From Sphingobacterium sp. (GTDB taxonomy: Bacteria > Bacteroidota > Bacteroidia > Sphingobacteriales > Sphingobacteriaceae), in contig JASLCA010000058.1 in assembly GCA_030146225.1 (NCBI GenBank), positions 1 to 37,071 of the forward strand: DNA of 37,071 bases. Direction: 5' to 3'. The position numbers and the translations under genes are program-made. Below are positions 31,629 to 37,071 of this stretch, one piece after another. The stretch's first letter is position 1, and each line of letters opens with the position of its first letter. The notes beneath the pieces are model-generated. The model was not told where the DNA came from. It did not search any database and saw only the letters and a program-made list of their open reading frames with translations.

Positions 31629-32389
31629 GGTGTTTGTATATAAGGATAAACAACTTTTGTTAGGTAGAGTCCATGCGCCGGTACCGAAGTGCCTGCCTGA
31701 GATCTGTCCTGACTTTGAATTACATCTACTATTGAATCGGGCGCTTTATCTTTTAAGCCGATTTCCAACAAGGTGCCCACAATGGCCCGCACCATATTGC
31801 GTAAAAAGCGGTCTGCTGTAATCTGAAAGACCAGCTTGTCTGCTTCCTGATGCCATACTGCCCGTTTAATGTCGCATATATTTGTAAATACTTGTGTATT
31901 GGATTTCGAAAAACATCCGAAGTCCTGCTTACCTAACAAGTATTGTGCAGCTTTGTTCATGCGTTCCACATTTGGGATCTCCCGAACCTGCCAGGACCGA
32001 TGCTGTAGAAAGGGGTCCTTTTGAAAGTGAATATGGTATTCGTAAGAACGCTCGGTCGCATCAAATCGGGCATGGGCCTCGGGGGCTACCGGGTGCAGGT
32101 CTAAAACACTTATGTCAGCAGGCAGTAGCGAGTTTAAGGCGTGGATAAACTTTGGCTGAGGGGGCATATTTGCTGAGCTACAATCAAAGTGCACATAAAG
32201 TTGCTTAGCATGCACGCCTGTATCCGTTCTGCCCGCACCAATGGTTTCTATATCGTTGCGTAATACCTTGGCAAGCGCTTCATTTAAAACCTGTTGAACA
32301 GCGACTGCATTGTGCTGTATTTGCCAGCCATGATAGGCGGTCCCGTCGTAAGCAATTTTTAAAAAATAGCGTTGTAGTTTGTCTTCCAC
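31625..32389 (-). CDS. truA: tRNA pseudouridine(38-40) synthase TruA
   Basis: This 254-residue enzyme converts uridines 38-40 of the tRNA anticodon arm to pseudouridine. The N-terminus is YFLKIAYDGTAYHGWQIQ (8-25). The catalytic motif GAGRTDTGVHA (51-61) holds nucleophile D56, and FLRNMVRAIVGTLLEIG lies in the C-terminal half. It starts at GTG; TACCTTTG ends 4 nt upstream, predicting a leaderless mRNA. The final TGA overlaps the TTG start of the ABC exporter. Length is normal. Confidence 0.96.
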   Translation of the reverse strand: MEDKLQRYFLKIAYDGTAYHGWQIQHNAVAVQQVLNEALAKVLRNDIETIGAGRTDTGVHAKQLYVHFDCSSANMPPQPKFIHALNSLLPADISVLDLHPVAPEAHARFDATERSYEYHIHFQKDPFLQHRSWQVREIPNVERMNKAAQYLLGKQDFGCFSKSNTQVFTNICDIKRAVWHQEADKLVFQITADRFLRNMVRAIVGTLLEIGLKDKAPDSIVDVIQSQDRSQAGTSVPAHGLYLTKVVYPYIQTP

Positions 32390-32393
32390 TTAA

Positions 32394-32401
32394 CAAAGGT
32401 A
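32394..32401 (-). promoter_or_regulatory. -7 box of truA, 4 nt from its GTG
   Basis: The minus strand reads TACCTTTG, then TTAA, then GTG. It matches TAnnTTTG exactly. No TTG is visible at the -33 distance. Confidence 0.5.
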
Positions 32402-32556
32402 AGTATTTGTGGGCTTACATAAAATGATTGATTTACAGGAATTACTTTGAGCTGACTGCGGCTGTGGCTTGTTTTGGAAATTGAAATATCAGGCGCGTGC
32501 AGCTGCCGTGGCCTAAATTAGATTTACGTCGAAAACCAATTATATTAACAAATTTA

Positions 32557-32573
32557 TCTAAGTTTGTCTTAGA
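32557..32573 (+). promoter_or_regulatory. -7 box of the DUF4293 gene inside a small palindrome
   Basis: TAAGTTTG (32559-32566) matches the -7 consensus, 30 nt before the ATG. It lies within TCTAAG-TTTGT-CTTAGA, a 6-bp inverted repeat with the same TTTGT centre as the palindrome before the CxxC gene. Confidence 0.45.
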
Positions 32574-32596
32574 ATAATCTTTATAAAAATACGCTT

Positions 32597-33070
32597 ATGA
32601 TTCAACGGATTCAAACGATTTGGTTATTGGCTGCAGCGCTAGTGCTCTTGAGCCTCTTTATTTTTCCTTATATAAGCTTTATAGACTTAGTAGGCTTGGG
32701 TAAACGGGTTTTCGTAACTGGGATTTTCTCCTCAGTAAACAATGCGTCTGTGCAGGAGAGTAGTACTGTCTTGATGACCGTGGTTGCAGCATTTGTAGCT
32801 GTATTCCCCTTGTTAATTATCTTTTTGTTTAAAAATAGAAAGCTACAGCTGCTCTGTGTGTATGTGGCCATTGTTTTGGTGGTGCTTTTGGGCATCTGGA
32901 TGTATGTTTCAGGAAATAATATGCTGTCTGCAATCTCTTTAAGCTTAAAGCCTAGCAATATTGGGGTTGGATTTTTTATGTTGCCAATCGCTGTGATTTT
33001 GTTGTCCATGGCGGCAAAGGGTATCAAGCGGGATGAGCTTCTTATTAAATCAGCCGATAGGTTGCGTTAA
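32597..33070 (+). CDS. DUF4293 integral membrane protein
   Basis: This 157-residue protein has four hydrophobic helices at about 8-29, 57-79, 84-105 and 118-140. It begins MIQRIQTIWLLAAALVLLSL, the typical DUF4293 N-terminus found almost only in Bacteroidota. The short basic C-terminal tail (KGIKRDELLIKSADRLR) is cytoplasmic by the positive-inside rule. No function is known. The next gene starts 1 nt after its stop, so the two are translated from one mRNA. Confidence 0.88.
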   Translation: MIQRIQTIWLLAAALVLLSLFIFPYISFIDLVGLGKRVFVTGIFSSVNNASVQESSTVLMTVVAAFVAVFPLLIIFLFKNRKLQLLCVYVAIVLVVLLGIWMYVSGNNMLSAISLSLKPSNIGVGFFMLPIAVILLSMAAKGIKRDELLIKSADRLR

Positions 33071-33071
33071 G

Positions 33072-33530
33072 ATGAAGATGCGTCTAACTCTATTTTTCGC
33101 CACTGTTATGCTGTCTATGTGCATGCATAAAGTCGCTGCTCAGCAAGTAGCAGAGCCAATACTCACCGATGAGTTACAGGTGGATGTAAAGGCGGTACGC
33201 TGGGATAGCAAAACCGATACGCTAACGGTAGATTTGTTCTTGATTTCTTATCAGGTAAATCCGCGAGAGTTTAAGCTGAATACCTTTGCTACGCAGGTGA
33301 TGGATACGACTGGGAAGCCTTATCTATACAGCAGTATGCAGATGGGGAGAGTGATTGTACGGATTGCGGATAGGCAGAACTACATGCATTACCTGCTAGC
33401 TGAAAATACACCGGTCCCCCTGAGCATTAAGATTGCCAATTGGGGAAAGGCTAAGGCCGCTAAGGTTGTCCTCGTCTTTGAGAATAGTGCTGAGGAAGGT
33501 CATTTTATACAAAAAGAGGTTAATTTTTAA
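33072..33530 (+). CDS. Secreted protein of unknown function
   Basis: This 152-residue protein starts at the ATG at 33072, 1 nt after the DUF4293 stop; an in-frame ATG at 33033 would lie within that gene and hide the signal peptide (about 1-23, LFFATVMLSMCMHKVAAQ). The mature part (LQVDVKAVRWDSKTDTLTVD, VNPREFKLNTFATQVMDTTG, VRIADRQNYMHYLL, VVLVFENS) alternates short beta strands and looks like a small beta-sandwich. I do not recognise the family. Its last codons and stop lie inside the terminator stem. Confidence 0.75.
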   Translation: MKMRLTLFFATVMLSMCMHKVAAQQVAEPILTDELQVDVKAVRWDSKTDTLTVDLFLISYQVNPREFKLNTFATQVMDTTGKPYLYSSMQMGRVIVRIADRQNYMHYLLAENTPVPLSIKIANWGKAKAAKVVLVFENSAEEGHFIQKEVNF

Positions 33531-33544
33531 ATTAACCTCTTTTT
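33511..33544. terminator. Terminator overlapping the 3' end of the secreted-protein gene
   Basis: Perfect 16-bp arms (33511-33526 and 33529-33544), AAAAAGAGGTTAATTT at the left, almost no loop, then TTTTA. The TAA stop (33528-33530) is part of the hairpin. Flanking A and T runs make it usable in both directions; the convergent TPR gene ends at 33565. Confidence 0.9.
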
Positions 33545-33564
33545 GTTTTATTCAGCAGGGCTGT

Positions 33565-34104
33565 TTATCTAGAATATCTAAACTGCTGCTTATCCATATT
33601 TGCCATTTGATCCTTCATCATTTTAATCTGATCGGCTAGCAATTTGTTTTTATCTGCTTTCTTGGCTTCAGCAAGAAGTTTCTCTGCTTCGCGCTTATTG
33701 CGCTTGGCCATTGCTACTCCCGCTAAACTAAGCTTAGCCATAGCCACATTGTGGTCCATATGTAAGCCTAAACTTAAAGCCTTCTTAAAGAATTTCTCTG
33801 CTTGTAAAGGGGCTTTCTGCGACTCCAAGATGCCAAGTAGCATATGGTAGTAGCCATGTTGAGCGGAGATAAGCTGTGTCTCGTAATTCTTGATGTTGCC
33901 TAACCATTGCGCAGCCTTTGTCATATTCTCCTTGCGTAAGAACCATTGTGCGAGCAGCATGTTTTCGTTAAAGAAGACAGTTACCCAAGCTAAAATCGTG
34001 AGGAAGATACCCAAGATACCCCATCCCCAAAGGCCAAACCAAAATAGAACTACGGTTCCGATTAATAGTAGACTGCTAAGAATTATGCGAACAATATTTG
34101 ACAT
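33565..34104 (-). CDS. Membrane protein with TPR-like helical repeat
   Basis: This 179-residue protein has two N-terminal membrane helices (about 5-45, IILSSLLLIGTVVLFWFGLW and GILGIFLTILAWVTVFF). A helical TPR-like domain follows (about 48-155), with MTKAAQWLGNIKNYE, YYHMLLGILESQKAPLQAEKFFKKAL and AKLSLAGVAMAKRNKREAEKLL. The C-terminus is Lys/Met/Gln-rich. It probably serves as a cytosol-facing scaffold at the inner membrane; the partner is unknown. It is divergent from ung across a spacer with three palindromes. Confidence 0.8.
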   Translation of the reverse strand: MSNIVRIILSSLLLIGTVVLFWFGLWGWGILGIFLTILAWVTVFFNENMLLAQWFLRKENMTKAAQWLGNIKNYETQLISAQHGYYHMLLGILESQKAPLQAEKFFKKALSLGLHMDHNVAMAKLSLAGVAMAKRNKREAEKLLAEAKKADKNKLLADQIKMMKDQMANMDKQQFRYSR

Positions 34105-34130
34105 AAAATATATTTTCTAGTACAAGACAT

Positions 34131-34196
34131 TAAGTTTTGCAAACTTAGCTAAATTTAGCTTCATACACAATACTAGGGCCTTGGATATAAAGGCCC
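34131..34196. repeat. Cluster of three palindromes in the TPR/ung divergent spacer
   Basis: Successive elements are TAAGTTT-TGC-AAACTTA (34131-34147), the uninterrupted 14-bp AGCTAAATTTAGCT (34147-34160), and GGGCCTT-N7-AAGGCCC (34176-34196). All are perfect. They lie 100-180 bp before ung and just upstream of the TPR gene. Confidence 0.45.
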
Positions 34197-34276
34197 AAAT
34201 CCAGGTCTTATTTCTAAGAAGTCGGTGCAGCTATTCCACAAGGGGTGTATTTATTGATTATCGCTGCGGGATAGGA

Positions 34277-34307
34277 TTGCGCTATAAGTTCATTATTTGT
34301 AGGTTTG
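34277..34307 (+). promoter_or_regulatory. Promoter of ung, 4 nt from the ATG
   Basis: TTG (34277-34279) and TAGGTTTG (34300-34307) are 20 bp apart, the best -33/-7 pair in the window. Only TATT separates the box from the ung ATG, so the mRNA should be leaderless. Confidence 0.7.
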
Positions 34308-34311
34308 TATT

Positions 34312-34983
34312 ATGAAAGCAACCTATCACCCGAGTTGGCAGGCGGTCCTTGCGCCAATCTTGTCCCAGCCCTATATGCAAAAGTTGAGCGACTTTGTGGA
34401 AAGGGAAAGGGCGGAGCAGCTGGTGTTTCCTGCTGAGCGGGATGTCTTTAAAGCCTTTGAGCTGACGCCATTAGATGCGGTGAAGGTGGTGATCTTAGGT
34501 CAGGATCCCTATCATAATTTAGGTCAGGCACAGGGCTTGGCCTTTTCGGTGCCAGCAGGGATGGCCTTGCCCCCTTCTTTAAAAAATATGTATAAGGAAC
34601 TTGGTGAGGATATTCCAGGATTTACCTGCCCAAAGTCTGGGGACTTAAGCGCTTGGGCCGCGCAAGGCGTGCTCCTCTTGAATGCTACCCTTACGGTACG
34701 TGCGCATGAGCCAGCCTCCCATCAGAAGCAGGGCTGGGAGCAGTTTACGGATCAGATTCTTGCCGCAATCTCTGAAAAACAAGAAGCGGTTGTCTTTTTA
34801 TTATGGGGAGCTGCGGCCCAGCAGAAGGCTAAATTATTGGATGCGCAGAAGCATCTCTTGCTGAAGGCTGTACACCCTTCGCCGCTGTCGGCATATCGGG
34901 GATTTTTTGGATGCAAGCATTTTTCGCAAGCCAATGCCTACTTGTCCAGCAAAGGTAAAGCAGGCATTGATTGGTCTATTTAA
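34312..34983 (+). CDS. ung: Uracil-DNA glycosylase, family 1
   Basis: This 223-residue enzyme cuts uracil from DNA to start base-excision repair. Motif GQDPYH (63-68) has the water-activating D65. The uracil pocket follows with AQGLAFSV, and the HPSPLSAYRGFFGCKHF region (188-204) has H188. The length is normal. The stop codon TAA overlaps the stop of the convergent downstream gene: both use the palindromic TTAA at 34980-34983. The promoter predicts a leaderless transcript. Confidence 0.96.
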   Translation: MKATYHPSWQAVLAPILSQPYMQKLSDFVERERAEQLVFPAERDVFKAFELTPLDAVKVVILGQDPYHNLGQAQGLAFSVPAGMALPPSLKNMYKELGEDIPGFTCPKSGDLSAWAAQGVLLLNATLTVRAHEPASHQKQGWEQFTDQILAAISEKQEAVVFLLWGAAAQQKAKLLDAQKHLLLKAVHPSPLSAYRGFFGCKHFSQANAYLSSKGKAGIDWSI

Positions 34984-36059
34984 GCATAGCGCTCGGCTAA
35001 GCCTAGAAGTTGATGGTCCTTGTTGGGCAGTCTGTTGGTATGCTTTATCTGGATTTTCTTTCCATTTTGCTGCACATGGGTAAACAGCAAGTGACTGTCG
35101 TATACAATTTCAAATTTATCCCGAAGATTGATTGGCTCTAAGGGTTCGCCTAGGATAACATATTCCAATTCTCCTTTTGAAGTAAAGCGTTTAATAATAA
35201 GTTCCTGCGCTTTGTTTTCCTCTATATAAAACCATGCGCCATCTCCTACACCGCCTAAGTATTGTGCGCCTTTGGGCACAGTTATCGGCTTAGAATGGTA
35301 GCGCATACAGCCAATAGAAATGTCCTCTGGCAAAAGGCTTGCCTTGCTTGCCCAGACATTGTCGCCTAGCTTTCTTACTAGAAACAAGAAGGACTGCCAG
35401 CGGTTCATCTTAAAGTGTTTAAGGCCCTGCTGTGGACAGTATGAGAAGATCATGCGGTCTGAAACGGCATTGACAACATTGCTTATCGGGCTGGCCTTAA
35501 TGGTTTCAGGGAAGTTGATGCTATGTCTCCAGGTATACTTTTCGGAGGCCCGAATCAGCATGCGGGTTATAAATCGGGAGCAGTTGTTGTTGTTGCGCGC
35601 TACTGCCCCATAAGGGAAGGTGCCTTGCGCGACACAGTCGTCTCCATAGGCTTTTGCAAGTTCAAAATTAATATCCTTGGCAATGGAAAAATATACAATG
35701 CCATCCCCATACATGGCTTCTTTTAATTGTTCAAACTTGAGAATAATATCGTCCAGGTTCACTAATTTATCATGTTGACATACCGCGCGAATGTTGATGT
35801 CTAGGCGAGGATCGGAATCTTTAGAGCGTGCACGCCCATAGCCACGTGGAGTAATGTAACGACCAAAGTCATAAAACAGCATTTCTCCAGTCTCTTTTTT
35901 GATAAGTACAATGCCGGTGTGACCAACTTTAAAATTTAGATTTTTGACAAGTCCGATTTTTTTAAAAAACATCATCCACTTCTCGTCGCCCCGAATTGTT
36001 GCATCCGGCCAAGTGAGAATAATGGCTAAGTCTTTATAGGTTCGCGGATTTTCTTTCAT
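34980..36059 (-). CDS. Unknown protein, possible permuted papain/NlpC-like fold (DUF6695-like)
   Basis: This 359-residue protein has no signal peptide. The first ~170 residues carry GHTGIVLI (H47), FYDFGRYITPRGYGRA (D64) and NNNNCSRFITRM (C160). The order His, acidic residue, then Cys after NN resembles permuted papain-fold families such as YiiX and DUF4105, which are amidases, peptidases or acyl-transfer enzymes. The C-terminal half (about 190-359) has WAS, GGVGDGAWFYIEE and beta-rich segments I do not recognise. From memory it resembles Bacteroidota DUF6695 proteins. It follows the Lrp gene by 20 nt and is probably co-transcribed with it. Catalysis is inferred, not shown. Confidence 0.65.
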   Translation of the reverse strand: MKENPRTYKDLAIILTWPDATIRGDEKWMMFFKKIGLVKNLNFKVGHTGIVLIKKETGEMLFYDFGRYITPRGYGRARSKDSDPRLDINIRAVCQHDKLVNLDDIILKFEQLKEAMYGDGIVYFSIAKDINFELAKAYGDDCVAQGTFPYGAVARNNNNCSRFITRMLIRASEKYTWRHSINFPETIKASPISNVVNAVSDRMIFSYCPQQGLKHFKMNRWQSFLFLVRKLGDNVWASKASLLPEDISIGCMRYHSKPITVPKGAQYLGGVGDGAWFYIEENKAQELIIKRFTSKGELEYVILGEPLEPINLRDKFEIVYDSHLLFTHVQQNGKKIQIKHTNRLPNKDHQLLGLAERYA

Positions 36060-36079
36060 GCAATGCTGATTTTTTGAAA

Positions 36080-36550
36080 TTAATATTCCAAAGGAACGAT
36101 TGGTTCTTTCTTACTGGTGGACATTATCATCATGGTTTGAAAGGTTTTTACGAAGGGTATTTTCGATATTTTCTCCATAATTACAGCTTCATAAGCCTTA
36201 ATGTCTTTTACGTAAACCTTAAGCATAAAGTCGCAGTTGCCGGTAACGTGATGGCATTCTGTGACCTCAGGAATTGCTTTAACTGCTTCTACAAAGGCTG
36301 GAATAGCGTTATGGGTATGAAAATCAAGCGATATTTGTATAAATGATTTAATGCCTAGGCCGAGTTTCTCTTCATCGACAAAGGCATGATAACTCTTAAT
36401 AAAGCCAGAGTTTTCAAGTTTGCGTACGCGTTCCAGCGTTGGCGCCGGCGACAGCCCTATGCTTGATGCTAATTGTAAATTAGTAACCCGCCCATTTTCT
36501 TGTAAAATCTTAAGGATTTTTAAGTCCGTTTTATCAGGTTGATATGGCAT
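36080..36550 (-). CDS. Lrp/AsnC-family transcriptional regulator
   Basis: This 156-residue protein has an N-terminal winged HTH (about 7-52, LKILKILQENGRVTNLQLAS and then LSPAPTLERVRKLENSGFI). A ligand-binding RAM domain follows (about 65-150), with PEVTECHHVTGNCDFMLKVYVKD. Lrp proteins sense amino acids and form octamers wrapping DNA. The upstream spacer has ATGTACAAA-type direct repeats 21 bp apart, suited to autoregulation. The downstream gene 20 nt away is a probable operon partner. Confidence 0.93.
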   Translation of the reverse strand: MPYQPDKTDLKILKILQENGRVTNLQLASSIGLSPAPTLERVRKLENSGFIKSYHAFVDEEKLGLGIKSFIQISLDFHTHNAIPAFVEAVKAIPEVTECHHVTGNCDFMLKVYVKDIKAYEAVIMEKISKIPFVKTFQTMMIMSTSKKEPIVPLEY

Positions 36551-36866
36551 GGATAAATATTTAATTTTGTAAGAGGTAAATGTACAAAATAATGTTTGGC
36601 ATGTACAAATAACAGTTCTTTAATCTTAAGTTATAGTTTTTAATTATTAAAAACTTCATCAGGTATCGATTGTCTTTATAGCAATCATGTTATTGTCATA
36701 ATAAATTGGCCAAAATGGCTTCTAAGCTTAATTAGTGACCTCTGTCATATTTTTTATGAAAAATAGCGTTAAATCCATTCGGATATGGGGTTTTATTGCC
36801 TATATATCGTATCTTTGTTGTCCGAATTAAGGTAGGAATCGCCTATAATATTAAAGGGGAATAGAA
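36551..36866. other. 316-bp divergent region between the Lrp gene and sufB
   Basis: Near the Lrp gene, ATGTACAAA(A)T occurs at 36580 and 36601, spaced two helical turns. AGTTTTTAA-TTA-TTAAAAACT (36635-36655) is a perfect 9-bp inverted repeat. TATCTTTG (36810-36817) is the likely sufB -7 box, giving a ~45-nt leader. I see no coding frame or recognised RNA. Confidence 0.45.
36810..36817 (+). promoter_or_regulatory. -7 box of sufB
   Basis: TATCTTTG matches the -7 consensus and ends 49 nt before the sufB ATG. No clear TTG is visible at the -33 distance. Confidence 0.5.
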
Positions 36867-37071
36867 ATGAGTACCAAAGACGACGAATTACTAAAAGAGT
36901 TAGAACTCGAAGAATATAAGTACGGTTTTACAACCGACATTGAGATGGATGTTGCGCCGATCGGCCTTTCTGAAGAAACTGTTCGCATGATTTCAGCGAA
37001 AAAGAATGAGCCAGAATGGTTGTTGGAATGGCGCTTAAAAGCTTATCGTCACTTCTTGACGATGAAGAAGC
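36867..37071 (+). CDS. sufB: Fe-S cluster assembly scaffold SufB, N-terminal part only
   Basis: The first 68 codons are present; the gene runs off the right edge. The sequence MSTKDDELLKELELEEYKYG, then FTTDIEMDVAPIGLSEETVRMISAKK, EPEWLLEWRLKAYRHF, is the typical SufB start (YKYGF...GL.E..VR.IS.KK.EP.W.L..R). SufB forms the SufBC2D scaffold that builds [4Fe-4S] clusters; sufC and sufD are expected downstream. The cysteine and cluster-building residues lie outside the window. Confidence 0.92.
   Translation, partial: MSTKDDELLKELELEEYKYGFTTDIEMDVAPIGLSEETVRMISAKKNEPEWLLEWRLKAYRHFLTMKK

Noticed and set aside
34107..34114. TATATTTT directly before the membrane TPR gene as another leaderless promoter
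   Set aside because: It lacks the final G and touches or overlaps the start-codon region in AT-rich sequence; too weak to count with the others.
1..37071. tRNA, rRNA, CRISPR, insertion sequence or prophage
   Set aside because: I looked in all intergenic stretches on both strands and saw no cloverleaf with anticodon arm, regular spacer-repeat array, transposase motif or terminal inverted repeats.

Overview
The window is chromosomal core DNA of a Bacteroidota bacterium, most likely Sphingobacteriaceae (Sphingobacterium/Pedobacter-like). Support for this: an S16 protein with a long acidic tail, an outer-membrane beta-barrel protein with a carboxypeptidase-regulatory-like N-terminus, DUF4293 and other Bacteroidota-type small proteins, and repeated TAnnTTTG boxes (the Bacteroidota -7 element) upstream of genes, with little sign of Shine-Dalgarno sequences. 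I see no prophage, insertion sequence, CRISPR array, tRNA or rRNA.

Layout. 1-72: a SAM-I riboswitch aptamer on the minus strand, cut by the window edge, serving a gene to the left. 159-1333 (-): rpsP and rimM, separated by a terminator. 1507-7801 (+): the AddA-like/AddB-like helicase-nuclease pair, ending 4 nt from a convergent outer-membrane beta-barrel gene (7806-10604). 10758-17515 (+): a TetR regulator, a secreted NagZ-like GH3 hydrolase, L-serine dehydratase, a WalJ/YycJ-like metallo-hydrolase and a membrane-anchored TPR/HTH regulator. 17532-19955: a YvlD-like membrane protein (-), a secreted DUF2147 protein and an orphan FtsX-type permease. 20205-23387 (+): kbl and typA. 23449-27050 (-): a run of ecotin, Asp/Glu racemase, class C serine hydrolase and P1 peptidase. 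27234-29763 (+): an M3 peptidase lipoprotein and a small CxxC protein. 29865-32389 (-): truA translationally coupled to an ABC exporter. 32597-36550: DUF4293 and a secreted protein (+), a membrane TPR protein (-), ung (+), and an Lrp regulator with a probable permuted-papain-fold protein (-). 36867-end (+): the start of sufB.

How genes work together. AddA/AddB should form the double-strand-break resection enzyme. truA and the ABC exporter share a TTGA stop/start. P1 peptidase, serine hydrolase and racemase look like one transcription unit with a D- or beta-linked amino-acid theme: two exported enzymes and one cytosolic one. sdaA and kbl, both in serine/glycine/threonine catabolism, share a 10-bp upstream sequence not noticed elsewhere in the window.

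The most interesting signals are in control regions. Several genes have the TAnnTTTG box only 4-5 nt before the start codon, which predicts leaderless mRNAs (rimM, the beta-barrel gene, truA, ung; addA is near-consensus). Perfect palindromes lie on or next to promoter boxes (rpsP, the CxxC protein, DUF4293, tetR). No wholly new multi-gene system is obvious; the best candidates are the racemase/peptidase operon and the palindrome-controlled CxxC protein. All family assignments come from reading motifs; no database search was run.
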